Below, in pieces: positions 24,166 to 30,824 of a DNA stretch of 33,702 bases. This DNA comes from an uncultured Bacteroides sp. (GTDB taxonomy: Bacteria; Bacteroidota; Bacteroidia; Bacteroidales; UBA932). Where the stretch lies: contig CAMCGB010000018.1 of the NCBI GenBank assembly GCA_945874355.1, forward strand, positions 1 through 33,702. Reading direction: 5' to 3'. Made by a program: the position numbers and the translations under genes. Each line of letters starts with the position of its first letter. Positions within the stretch are counted from its first letter, which is position 1. Below the pieces are notes generated by a model. It had not been told where the DNA came from and searched no databases. It saw only the letters and a program-made list of their open reading frames with translations.

Positions 24166-24702
24166 ATGAGCAAGTATTCAGGAACCCAGACCGAGAAGAA
24201 CCTTCTGGCTGCATTTGCCGGAGAGTCTCAGGCAAGAAACAAGTACACTTATTTCGCATCCAAGGCAAAGAAAGAGGGATACGAGCAGATTGCAGCCCTC
24301 TTCCAGAAGACTGCCGACAACGAGAAGGAGCACGCAAAGCTCTGGTTCAAGGAGCTCGAGGGCATAGGCGATACAGCCGCCAACCTCAAGGCCGCTGCCG
24401 AGGGTGAGAACTACGAGTGGACCGATATGTACAAGGGATTCGCCGAGACCGCCGAGAAGGAAGGTTTCCCCGAGCTCGCAGCCCGTTTCAGGATGGTTGC
24501 CGAGATCGAGAAGCATCACGAAGACAGGTACAGGGCCCTGCTCAACAATGTAGAGACTGCCGCCGTTTTCGAGAAGAGCGAGGTTAAGGTATGGGAGTGC
24601 CGCAACTGCGGACATATCGTTGTGGGCACCAAGGCTCCCGAGATCTGCCCTACCTGCGCACATCCCCAGTCTTACTTCGAGCTTCACGCCGAGAACTATT
24701 AG
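24166..24702 (+). CDS. rbr: Rubrerythrin
   Basis: Rubrerythrin reduces hydrogen peroxide in anaerobes, taking electrons through a rubredoxin-like iron site. I start at ATG 24166 ([21 protein letters not shown]), not at the upstream ATG at 24130, giving 178 residues, the usual short type. The di-iron ligands Glu20, Glu53, His56, Glu94 and Glu97 and the helix [10 protein letters not shown] (Glu115/His118) are present. The C-terminal rubredoxin domain has Cys145/Cys148 and Cys161/Cys164. Codon use is strongly biased (AAG, GAG, GCC), fitting high expression. A terminator follows at 24756. Confidence 0.97.
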   Translation: MSKYSGTQTEKNLLAAFAGESQARNKYTYFASKAKKEGYEQIAALFQKTADNEKEHAKLWFKELEGIGDTAANLKAAAEGENYEWTDMYKGFAETAEKEGFPELAARFRMVAEIEKHHEDRYRALLNNVETAAVFEKSEVKVWECRNCGHIVVGTKAPEICPTCAHPQSYFELHAENY

Positions 24703-24755
24703 TCGCTTCTCGCAGAAGGACTTAAGTCTTTTCTGCAGCTGGACTAAGCCTCAGG

Positions 24756-24787
24756 AAGGCCGCCCCACCATGGAGCGGCCTTTTCTT
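24756..24787 (+). terminator. Rho-independent terminator after rubrerythrin
   Basis: AAGGCCGC (24756-24763) pairs perfectly with GCGGCCTT (24775-24782) across an 11-base loop, followed by TTCTTT. A weaker palindrome around GACTTAAGTC lies just upstream (24715-24735). Confidence 0.8.
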
Positions 24788-24793
24788 TAGTTA

Positions 24794-24909
24794 AGATTTC
24801 TCGACTTCGCACTTCGTGCTCCGCTCGAAATGACAGGGGAGGGAAACATCTCGACCGAACGAAACCTTTCCTTGTCATCTCGACCGAGCGAAGCGAGCGG
24901 AGAGATCTA
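24794..24909. repeat. Inverted pair of REP-like repeats
   Basis: A forward unit (24794-24840, AGATTTCTCGACTTC...GAAATGACAGG) is followed by a reverse unit (24873-24908, TGTCATCTCGACCGAGCGAA...GAGATCT). The reverse unit ends exactly in the stop codon region of the minus-strand barrel gene. Together they could form a large hairpin between convergent genes. Same family as 230-268 and 27816-27892. Confidence 0.6.
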
Positions 24910-27381
24910 CTGTCCAAGACTCTTGTTCCCGGCCCTTGAAATCTCCTCAAGGTTACCCACCTTGCGCTGCTTTGTCGCCTTGCTCTGTCCGAAGCTCCAG
25001 GTGATGTCGAAGAGCAGCTTCTGGGAGAAATACTTCTGTCCAATAAAGGATGTGATGCCGTTTCCTGTTTCGTCAATAATCTCGATGTCATTGTTGCTGG
25101 TGCGGAAAATGTCATCCAGACGTACCGACAGCGTAAGCCTGTCGTCCAGGAAGTTCTTCTTCACTGCCAGATTGCTGGAGAAAGAAGGGTAGATGTAGTA
25201 GTTGCCGAACATTATGGGCGAAGAATAGCGGGCGTCAAAGTCTATCTTCCAGTCCTTTCCGGGGGTGAAACTGAGGGCGGTGTAAACCTGTCCGGTGATA
25301 TTGTTCCTCACGAATCCCGTAGCGTCGCTTTTGGTATTGGTGTACAAACCGTTAAGGTTCAGGGTCCACTGCATCCATTTGAACACCGGAAGGCTCGCAA
25401 CGCTCACTGAAGCGTACACAAGGTCGGTCTTGCCGTAGTTGCCCCAGGTCAGGTACTGGGTTCCGTCAGGCTCGTAGCTGGGCAGCTGGCTGGTGGTGTT
25501 GCTGGCGTGGTTGTAGCCCAGGTTGAAGGCGAAGTGCTGTCCTGCCATAAGTCCTACGTTCACGTTATCGCTGTACTGGGGAAGCATATCGGGATTACCC
25601 ACGATATAGGTCTTCGAATCCACATACATCTTGGTGGGGTTCAGCTGGGTGTATCCGGGACGGTCAATTCTGCGGCTGTATGAAGCATTGAGGTTCAGCT
25701 TCGCGCCTGCCTGCCAACCCATAAACAGGGTGGGGAAGAGGTCGAAATAGTGCCTGCTGGTCTGCTGGGCAGAGCTCGTCCAGTCTCCGAAAGAGTTGGT
25801 GTACTCTCCTCTCAATCCTGCCTTGAAGCTTACTTTTGCTCCGAGCTGTCCGGCAAGCGATACGTAGGCGGCTCCCACGTGCTCCCTGTACTTGAAGTCA
25901 GAGTTCAGGTCAGGCACCAGAGTCTGCTTCTCGAGGCTCTTGTTGTCGGTTGTCGAAAGGGCCCATTTTCCTCCGGCCTCCATCATGAAGCGGCCCAGCA
26001 CCACTGCCTGCCAATCGGCCTTTGCAGAATACACGTCATAAATCTTGTCGGCATTCATATTCTTGTATCTCAGAGCCTTAGCCTCTGGAGCCGAAGCGAG
26101 GAAAGTGGTATCCACCTGGCTGTTGTCGGTCTTGGCCGTGTTGTGGTAGTAGTCGAGGTTGGCTGTGATTTCGTTGCTCAGCGCAGGGTTGAAAACGTGG
26201 GTATAGTTAAGGTTTACGTTGGTCTGAAGCGAGCGGCTCTCGTTGCGTATTACGGAGTTGCTGGTCTGAAGCAGCTCGTTTGAAGCGAACTGCTCGGTAG
26301 AGCTTGACTTGGAGTTGAACGAATCGGTGTCGCCGGGGACATAGACTATAAATCCGAGGGTGTTTTTCTCATTTATGAACCAGTCGTGACTCAGCTTTAC
26401 ATTGTAATTCCTATAGAAGTCCAAAAGGGTGGTCTTACCTATCTGCTGGAAGGCTGTCGGAGCCACATCCAGCTTGTTGAGCAGCTGGTAAGGGGTGTTG
26501 TAGAAGCCCTCGTAGGCGCTGAAGAAAGTGTTGGTCTTCTTTGACCTGTAGGAAAGATTGATCCAGTAGGACTGCTGCCAGGGGAAAGACTCAAGTTCAT
26601 TGAAGTACATTCCACCGCCGCCCAGGCCCATCGATCCGCTCAGGCCGGAGAGCATATTGCGCTTGGTCTTGATGTTTATGATTCCTCCCTGGCCAGATGC
26701 GTCGTACTTGGCAGAAGGGTGCTCCATCAGCTCGAACTTGTCTATGCTTTCGCTGTTCGTTGACCTCAGGAGGGCTTCCAGCGACTTTCCGTCGAGGTAT
26801 GAAGGTCTGCCGTCAATCCATATAGCCACACTCTTACCGTTCAGCATTACGTTGCCGTCCTTGTCTATGGTCACTCCGGGAGCCTTCTTGATGAGCTCCA
26901 ATGCATTGCTGCCCTGGGCGAATGCGCTCTGCGACACGTTCATCACTACCTTGTCAATCTTCATCTCCACGAGTTTTACCCTTTCCGTAACTGTCGCTCC
27001 AGCAAGCATTTGCGCGTCGGGGGAGAGAAGTATGCCAATAGGGCTCGAGCTCTGAGAGGAAGAGAGCGTGACACCCATAGTCTCTGTCATATAGCCAATG
27101 AGAGAGGCGCTCAGCTTGTACTCTCCCGCGGCGGCTTCGAGGCTGAAGCTGCCGTCTTCTGCGCAGGTTGCGCCGGCTACGATGGTGCTGTCCTTTGTCA
27201 TCAGGGCGACTGTCGCCCATCCCAAGGGAGACGAATCAGTCTTGTCAAGGACCTTGCCCTTCAGGACTACAGGGGTCTGGGAAGCCCTTTTGAGTCCTTT
27301 TGCCGGGGCCGCACCTGCGCTGAAGGAGCAGAATAGCAGGGCTGCAAAGGCTATAATGATGGTATTGTAAATTGTTCTCAT
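24907..27381 (-). CDS. TonB-dependent-receptor-like outer-membrane barrel protein (OMP_b-brl family)
   Basis: The 824-residue protein has a signal peptide (MRTIYNTIIIAFAALLFCSFSAGA), a carboxypeptidase-regulatory-like beta-sandwich domain (about 38-115, VLKGKVLDKTDSSPLGWATVALMTKDSTIVAGATCAEDG), a plug domain (about 130-245, with ALELIKKAPGVTIDKDGNVMLNGKSVAIWIDGRPSYL and GIINIKTKRN), and a long C-terminal barrel. This is the organisation of the 'outer membrane beta-barrel family' related to SusC-type receptors. No SusD partner is adjacent, so a nutrient role is not supported. It lies 68 bases after the PspC-like gene and probably shares its promoter at 27734-27764. A REP-like repeat starts at its stop codon. 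Confidence 0.9.
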   Translation of the reverse strand: MRTIYNTIIIAFAALLFCSFSAGAAPAKGLKRASQTPVVLKGKVLDKTDSSPLGWATVALMTKDSTIVAGATCAEDGSFSLEAAAGEYKLSASLIGYMTETMGVTLSSSQSSSPIGILLSPDAQMLAGATVTERVKLVEMKIDKVVMNVSQSAFAQGSNALELIKKAPGVTIDKDGNVMLNGKSVAIWIDGRPSYLDGKSLEALLRSTNSESIDKFELMEHPSAKYDASGQGGIINIKTKRNMLSGLSGSMGLGGGGMYFNELESFPWQQSYWINLSYRSKKTNTFFSAYEGFYNTPYQLLNKLDVAPTAFQQIGKTTLLDFYRNYNVKLSHDWFINEKNTLGFIVYVPGDTDSFNSKSSSTEQFASNELLQTSNSVIRNESRSLQTNVNLNYTHVFNPALSNEITANLDYYHNTAKTDNSQVDTTFLASAPEAKALRYKNMNADKIYDVYSAKADWQAVVLGRFMMEAGGKWALSTTDNKSLEKQTLVPDLNSDFKYREHVGAAYVSLAGQLGAKVSFKAGLRGEYTNSFGDWTSSAQQTSRHYFDLFPTLFMGWQAGAKLNLNASYSRRIDRPGYTQLNPTKMYVDSKTYIVGNPDMLPQYSDNVNVGLMAGQHFAFNLGYNHASNTTSQLPSYEPDGTQYLTWGNYGKTDLVYASVSVASLPVFKWMQWTLNLNGLYTNTKSDATGFVRNNITGQVYTALSFTPGKDWKIDFDARYSSPIMFGNYYIYPSFSSNLAVKKNFLDDRLTLSVRLDDIFRTSNNDIEIIDETGNGITSFIGQKYFSQKLLFDITWSFGQSKATKQRKVGNLEEISRAGNKSLGQ

Positions 27382-27449
27382 TCTCTGTTACTACTAACTG
27401 TTTGTTTTCGAACTTGCGAAACAACTCTAATCTGTTTTTCGCCTCCGTA

Positions 27450-27650
27450 TTATTCAATGTATCCCATAGGAGCCTGGGGGATAACGATAAGGGCGATGAT
27501 ATAGGCCAGAAGTCCGCTACCGGCGCAGCATACGGCTACAAGCCAGAGCACTCTAATGATAACAGGGTCAATATCAAAGTATTCTGCGATACCTCCACAT
27601 ACTCCCGCGATTTTGCGGTCAGTTCTTGATCTGTAAAGTCTCTTTGCCAT
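27450..27650 (-). CDS. PspC-domain small membrane protein
   Basis: The 66-residue protein is almost entirely a PspC domain: [34 protein letters not shown] followed by one hydrophobic helix (about 34-58). In enterobacteria PspC helps signal envelope stress; stand-alone PspC-domain proteins of this size are common in Bacteroidetes and their job is not well defined. ATG at 27648-27650. Placed immediately before an outer-membrane barrel gene on the same strand, it may belong to an envelope-stress operon. Confidence 0.93.
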   Translation of the reverse strand: MAKRLYRSRTDRKIAGVCGGIAEYFDIDPVIIRVLWLVAVCCAGSGLLAYIIALIVIPQAPMGYIE

Positions 27651-27733
27651 ATTATTAGAATTGTTTGTTGTAGATAAGTTGTTTTATACTAAAAATGTTT
27701 ACTTGTTTGGTGTAGTAGTTTATTAATACACTG

Positions 27734-27764
27734 CAAATATACAACACTTTTTCTTATTTGCAAA
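27734..27764 (-). promoter_or_regulatory. Promoter of the PspC-like/barrel operon
   Basis: Perfect Bacteroidetes promoter on the minus strand: TTTG (27764-27761), 19 bases, TATATTTG (27741-27734). It leaves a leader of roughly 75 bases before the PspC-like ATG. Confidence 0.75.
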
Positions 27765-27815
27765 TATTTATTGATTATTTCTGCATTGTTTCAGATTTCC
27801 TATCTCCGTCGTTTC

Positions 27816-27892
27816 AGATTTCTCGGCTCCGCACTTCGTGCTCCGCTCGAAATGACAGGGCATGGGAGCATTTCGACCGAGCAAGGCCCTTT
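27816..27892. repeat. REP-like repeat, forward unit and decayed reverse unit
   Basis: AGATTTCTCGGCTCC...GAAATGACAGG (27816-27860) closely matches 24794-24840. A partial reverse unit (ATTTCGACCGAGCAAGGCC) follows at 27870-27890. Lies between two minus-strand transcription units; no gene is credible from 27765 to 28056. Confidence 0.6.
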
Positions 27893-28007
27893 GTCCGCTT
27901 CTATTGCAGCTGTCATTTACACTTCTTGTTAATAATCCATTACCGCTCCATAAGTGCCCGGACTCGATTTTCGAATAATGAGCCCGCCAATTTGAAGCGA
28001 ATGAGTA

Positions 28008-28037
28008 CAAAAGTACAAAGATTTTCTTTAATAACAA
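28008..28037 (-). promoter_or_regulatory. Orphan promoter-like sequence
   Basis: On the minus strand TTG (28037-28035), 19 bases, TACTTTTG (28015-28008) fits the consensus, but no reading frame follows for 350 bases. It may belong to a decayed gene, drive a non-coding transcript, or be chance in AT-rich DNA. Confidence 0.3.
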
Positions 28038-28056
28038 GCGTTCTGCAACAAATGTT

Positions 28057-29073
28057 TTATAACATTGTTTTCCAAAAAGCATTTATGGAATCCTCAATAG
28101 GAGAGTGTATGAGGCCAAGTTCCAGGGTCGCCTTGGTGCTGTCGTAGAACTCTTCTTCACACATTATCTTTACGTTTGCAAGACTGACCATAGTCTTTAT
28201 TCCAAGCTTGCGCAGCCCCGAGCCCAGCGCTCCTACAAGAAGACACAAAGCGCGCGGAAGCTTGAAATAGAGCTGACGATAGACGAGGAGCCTTGCTTGA
28301 ATCGTATATAAGTCCTTGAAAGTCAGATTGTCGGAAGTCAAAAGATACCTCTCTCCACTGCGGCCGCGGTCCAAGGCGTTCACTATTGCAGCGGCGGCAT
28401 CGCTGGCTGCAACAAAACTTTTCCCGCCACCGGGAGCTGCCATCAAGGGCTTCCTGCAGCCGGCAAGGAGCAGCTTCCCCGAGCTTGGCTTAAAGTCAAA
28501 GCCTCCTATAATATATCCGGGATTGACTATTATTACTCTTTTGTCGGGATGCTCCTTTGCCCATTGGGTCAAATCCTGCTCCGAGAGGAATTTGCTCTGG
28601 GCATACAGACTCTGCGAGTAGGGCTTTCTGTAGGGCTTATCTTCCCTTGCGGGACAGAGGGCGCTGCCGTTTCCAATGGTGTTGGCGCTGCTCACGTCCA
28701 CGAGTGTTTTCATGCTCCCGCTCTTTTCCATAATGGAACATAGCGCCACAGGCAGATCCCGGTTCACCGGTATATAGTCGTCAAGATCAAGCAGGGACAT
28801 ATCGGTCATACCGGCACAGTTGATGGCAGCGTCGCAGCCTACGGACAGCTGCGCCAACAGTTTGAAATCCAATATGCTGCCAACGCACACCTCAAGAAGG
28901 GCTTCTTTTCCTTCGGGTATTGCGGCTTCTTTTATGGAGCCCTCGCTACGAACTATAGCCCTCACCCTGAAACCCCTTTTGAGCAGTTCGCGCAGCACAT
29001 TGTGGCCCAAAAGCCCGCTGGCCCCGATAAGCAGGATCAGCCGCTGTCCGGCTTTGAGCGCTTCTGAAGGCAT
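28057..29073 (-). CDS. Extended SDR family NAD(P)-dependent epimerase/dehydratase-like protein
   Basis: The 338-residue protein has a Rossmann nucleotide-binding start LLIGASGLLGHN (GxxGxxG at 17-23), the conserved DVSSANT serine region (Ser128/129) and the catalytic YAQSK (Tyr157, Lys161). PGYIIGG near 185 is also typical. Extended SDRs of this kind act on nucleotide sugars, sterol-like or flavonoid-like substrates; none can be named here. It follows bcp by 33 bases on the same strand, so they are probably co-transcribed. Its stop lies in an AT-rich stretch with no clear terminator. Confidence 0.85.
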   Translation of the reverse strand: MPSEALKAGQRLILLIGASGLLGHNVLRELLKRGFRVRAIVRSEGSIKEAAIPEGKEALLEVCVGSILDFKLLAQLSVGCDAAINCAGMTDMSLLDLDDYIPVNRDLPVALCSIMEKSGSMKTLVDVSSANTIGNGSALCPAREDKPYRKPYSQSLYAQSKFLSEQDLTQWAKEHPDKRVIIVNPGYIIGGFDFKPSSGKLLLAGCRKPLMAAPGGGKSFVAASDAAAAIVNALDRGRSGERYLLTSDNLTFKDLYTIQARLLVYRQLYFKLPRALCLLVGALGSGLRKLGIKTMVSLANVKIMCEEEFYDSTKATLELGLIHSPIEDSINAFWKTML

Positions 29074-29106
29074 AGTTACAATCGGGGACAGGTCCGGGAG
29101 AGGTAA

Positions 29107-29553
29107 TTATTTCAGTATCTGCGCACTGTGGTTCTTGGTGTCCACTTTGCGGATAATTTCGGTGCAGATTCCGTCCTCATCGAAGATGTAGGTCGAGCGT
29201 ATGGTGCCGACGGTCACCTTGCCGTAGTTTTTCTTCTCGCCCCATGCGCCCAGGCTCTCCATCAGGCTGTGGTCGGGGTCGGACAGAAGAGGGAAGGGCA
29301 GCTCGTACTTGGCGGCGAATTTGAGGTGGGACTCCCTTGAGTCCTTGCTTACACCGAAGACTTTGTATCCGGCCTCCAGGAAGCGGGTATAGTTGTCCCT
29401 GATGTCGCAGGCCTCTGCGGTGCAGCCGGGGGTATTGTCCTTCGGGTAAACATATATGACGGTCTTATGGCCCCTCAGCGCTTCTGAATCCCAGTCTTTT
29501 CCAAACTGGTCTGTAAGGACGAAGCGGGGCATCTCGTTTCCTATCTGTATCAT
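29107..29553 (-). CDS. bcp: Thioredoxin-dependent thiol peroxidase (Bcp-type peroxiredoxin)
   Basis: The protein reduces hydrogen peroxide and organic peroxides using thioredoxin. I start at ATG 29551-29553 rather than an in-frame TTG two codons earlier, giving 148 residues. The active-site region YPKDNTPGCTAEACDIRD has the peroxidatic Cys44 and the resolving Cys49 five residues later, as in the atypical 2-Cys Bcp/PrxQ class. GVSKDSRESHLKFAAKYELPFPLLSD matches the rest of the family. A -7 box lies 25 bases upstream. Together with rubrerythrin it points to an anaerobe defending against oxidants. Confidence 0.96.
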   Translation of the reverse strand: MIQIGNEMPRFVLTDQFGKDWDSEALRGHKTVIYVYPKDNTPGCTAEACDIRDNYTRFLEAGYKVFGVSKDSRESHLKFAAKYELPFPLLSDPDHSLMESLGAWGEKKNYGKVTVGTIRSTYIFDEDGICTEIIRKVDTKNHSAQILK

Positions 29554-29578
29554 AATCAACTGACTTTAATTCTATCAG

Positions 29579-29586
29579 CAAATATA
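29579..29586 (-). promoter_or_regulatory. -7 box upstream of bcp
   Basis: Minus-strand TATATTTG, an exact TAnnTTTG match, 25 bases before the bcp ATG. The -33 position is weak. Confidence 0.5.
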
Positions 29587-29630
29587 GCACAAAATGCAGG
29601 ATAATCATCTTTTCCATTCAGCAAATCGTT

Positions 29631-29661
29631 GTTGTTTTCTCAGATTAATTATATATCTTTG
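29631..29661 (+). promoter_or_regulatory. Promoter of a candidate small RNA
   Basis: TTG (29632-29634), 19 bases, TATCTTTG (29654-29661), a full Bacteroidetes promoter. No start codon follows that opens a frame of useful length; a hairpin and a terminator follow instead. Confidence 0.6.
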
Positions 29662-29667
29662 TAGTGG

Positions 29668-29749
29668 ATTATATACATAGTGGAGAGGCAAGCTCCGCTG
29701 CTAATACAACAGGGTAAGAATTTATTTATGATTCAAGCCCTGTTTTTTT
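29668..29749 (+). ncRNA. Candidate ~80 nt small RNA or attenuated leader
   Basis: The expected start is about seven bases after the TATCTTTG box. Two hairpins follow: AGTGGAG (29679-29685) with CTCCGCT (29693-29699) across a 7-base loop, and a terminator at 29709-29749. The only frame, from ATG at 29728, stops after seven codons. It could be a trans-acting small RNA, or an attenuator for the reading frame at 29769. I do not recognise an Rfam family; 6S-like or riboswitch identity cannot be judged by eye. Confidence 0.45.
29709..29749 (+). terminator. Rho-independent terminator
   Basis: ACAGGG (29709-29714) pairs with CCCTGT (29738-29743), GAAT/ATTC add to the stem, and seven T residues follow (29743-29749). 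Confidence 0.65.
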
Positions 29750-29768
29750 GACTCAACGGGCGATGTAG

Positions 29769-29897
29769 TCTGAAGAAGCCGCTCGCAGACCTTCTTTTGT
29801 AAGGGGCCATTTCAGAATGGTCAACGGGAAGAAGGTTTACGTAAAGGGCATTACCGTAAAAAGTAATTCACTGAATGTCAGGCTATTAGCCCGGTAG
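29769..29897 (+). pseudogene. Start-less small basic protein frame
   Basis: Between a TAG at 29766-29768 and a TAG at 29895-29897 runs a 42-codon frame reading EEAARRPSFVRGHFRMVNGK and then KVYVKGITVKS. The RPSFVRGHFR..NGKKVYVKG core looks like genuine protein and resembles small basic proteins found on Bacteroidetes mobile elements. No ATG, GTG or TTG lies before the core; the first ATG (29817) gives only 26 residues. It is best read as the 3' part of a small gene that has lost its start. Confidence 0.4.
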
Positions 29898-29913
29898 CAT
29901 CTGCCGCCCGTCG

Positions 29914-29946
29914 GGAGTCATCTGCCATCCGGCAGGTGACTCCTTT
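29914..29946 (+). terminator. Strong hairpin, possible terminator
   Basis: GGAGTCA (29914-29920) pairs with TGACTCC (29937-29943), and CTGCC with GGCAG inside, giving a 12 bp stem with one mismatch and a 4-base loop. Only three T residues follow, so termination is uncertain. Confidence 0.45.
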
Positions 29947-30011
29947 GCGTAAAATTATGGTCGGATTTTCAAATAATCTTCATACCTTTACGCGCTATCT
30001 GACACACAGTT

Positions 30012-30204
30012 ATGATTACTCTCATTATCAGCATTGCCGTCCTGGTGCTCGGTTACCTCTTCTACGGGAAGCTTGTAGAGAAGGTTTTCCGCCCCAATTC
30101 AGAGCTCAAGACCCCCGCCTACACCAAGACTGACGGCATAGACTACCTTCCTATGCCCACCTGGAAGGTCTTTATGATACAGCTCCTCAATATCGCCGGC
30201 GCCA
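30012..30204 (+). pseudogene. Truncated cstA (carbon starvation/peptide transporter) 5' fragment
   Basis: The first ~64 codons (MITLIISIAVLVLGYLFYGK..., then DGIDYLPMPTWKVFMIQLLNIAG) are a clear N-terminus of a CstA-family transporter, which normally exceeds 450 residues. After NIAG the frame runs into antisense fimbrillin sequence and stops at 30341. The junction lies in the GC-rich GCCGGCGCC near 30195-30204, which reads sensibly in both genes and so could be microhomology. A -7-like TACCTTTA lies at 29983-29990. Not functional as it stands. Confidence 0.75.
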
Positions 30205-30362
30205 TCGCTATTCACGCGCGTCTGGGCAGAGTTGACCACGGATGCCGAGGCTATCCTTACCACCTCATCGCCCTGTTGCAAACTGAGTTCATCCTCATTG
30301 CTGCATGCGGTCAGAACCAATGCGGCTGCCGCAACCGATAAAATTGTATATCTTGTCTTCAT
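30205..30362 (-). pseudogene. Fimbrillin-family lipoprotein, N-terminal fragment
   Basis: From ATG at 30360-30362 it encodes a lipoprotein signal MKTRYTILSVAAAALVLTAC with lipobox LTAC, then SNEDELSLQQGDEVVRIASASVVNSAQTRVNSDG, typical of fimbrillin-like (Mfa/FimA-related) proteins. Coding sense is lost near 30205, where cstA sequence begins on the other strand. It starts 22 bases after the stop of another fimbrillin fragment on the same strand, implying a former tandem pair. Confidence 0.7.
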
Positions 30363-30383
30363 CTTACTTTTGTCTGAAATAGG

Positions 30384-30662
30384 TTACTGTTTAATATTAT
30401 GTTCATAGTCACCATCCGGAGTTCCCCATCCCGTAAGTCCGATGGTCTGGATGGACGACAGTTCCACCTCGGTTGCTCCAATCTTTACATTCAGGCTGTA
30501 TGCGTAGCCGGCCTGAAGTCCTGCGGCAGGCAATGTGACGGTAGTAGAGTAATTTTTTGTCACGTTCTCCGATTCCGTCAGCGTGAAGGTCAGCGTGGGG
30601 GTACTGTCTCCGTCCAGCGTTGGGAAGAAGATGCTCTCTGCCGTCATCGCGGAGACGCTTAC
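30384..30662 (-). pseudogene. Fimbrillin-family protein, C-terminal fragment
   Basis: The frame is open from 30662 to a stop at 30384 and reads VSVSAMTAESIFFPTLDGDS, then a beta-strand-rich tail with LQAGYAYSLNVKIGATEVELSSIQTIGLTGWGTPDGDYEHNIKQ, a standard fimbrillin-family C-terminus. The coding sequence is cut at its 5' side exactly where the 21 bp near-palindrome (30642-30662) ends. The ATG at 30645-30647 is internal to the original protein, not a real start. Confidence 0.7.
30642..30662. repeat. 21 bp near-palindrome, copy 2
   Basis: Identical over 21 bases to 35-55. It marks the point where fimbrillin coding sequence (left) changes to an unrelated plus-strand gene tail (right). Confidence 0.6.
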
Positions 30663-30727
30663 TAACTATCTTTATTCCAAACGAAGACGCCAAGCGGGAT
30701 GCCATGCGCAAGATGGAGAAGGCGTGA
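30663..30727 (+). pseudogene. 3' tail of an unidentified gene
   Basis: One plus-strand frame reads LTIFIPNEDAKRDAMRKMEKA before TGA at 30725-30727, plausible as a protein C-terminus. It begins at the 21 bp repeat. It might be the far end of the broken cstA, but I cannot confirm this by eye. Confidence 0.35.
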
Positions 30728-30739
30728 AATAAGAAATAA

Positions 30740-30771
30740 TTTGTATTGTCGCGATAATTTAGATACCTTTG
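30740..30771 (+). promoter_or_regulatory. Promoter of the DUF4143 ATPase gene
   Basis: TTTG (30740-30743), 20 bases, TACCTTTG (30764-30771): a full consensus match, 53 bases before the first ATG. Confidence 0.7.
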
Positions 30772-30824
30772 CATTACGGAATCCTGACACTATTGCCACT
30801 TTCCCGGAATTAGATTTACAAAAT

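Noticed and set aside
29668..29940. tmRNA, SRP RNA or RNase P RNA
   Set aside because: None of the conserved cores of those RNAs could be seen, and the terminator at 29749 would make the transcript too short.
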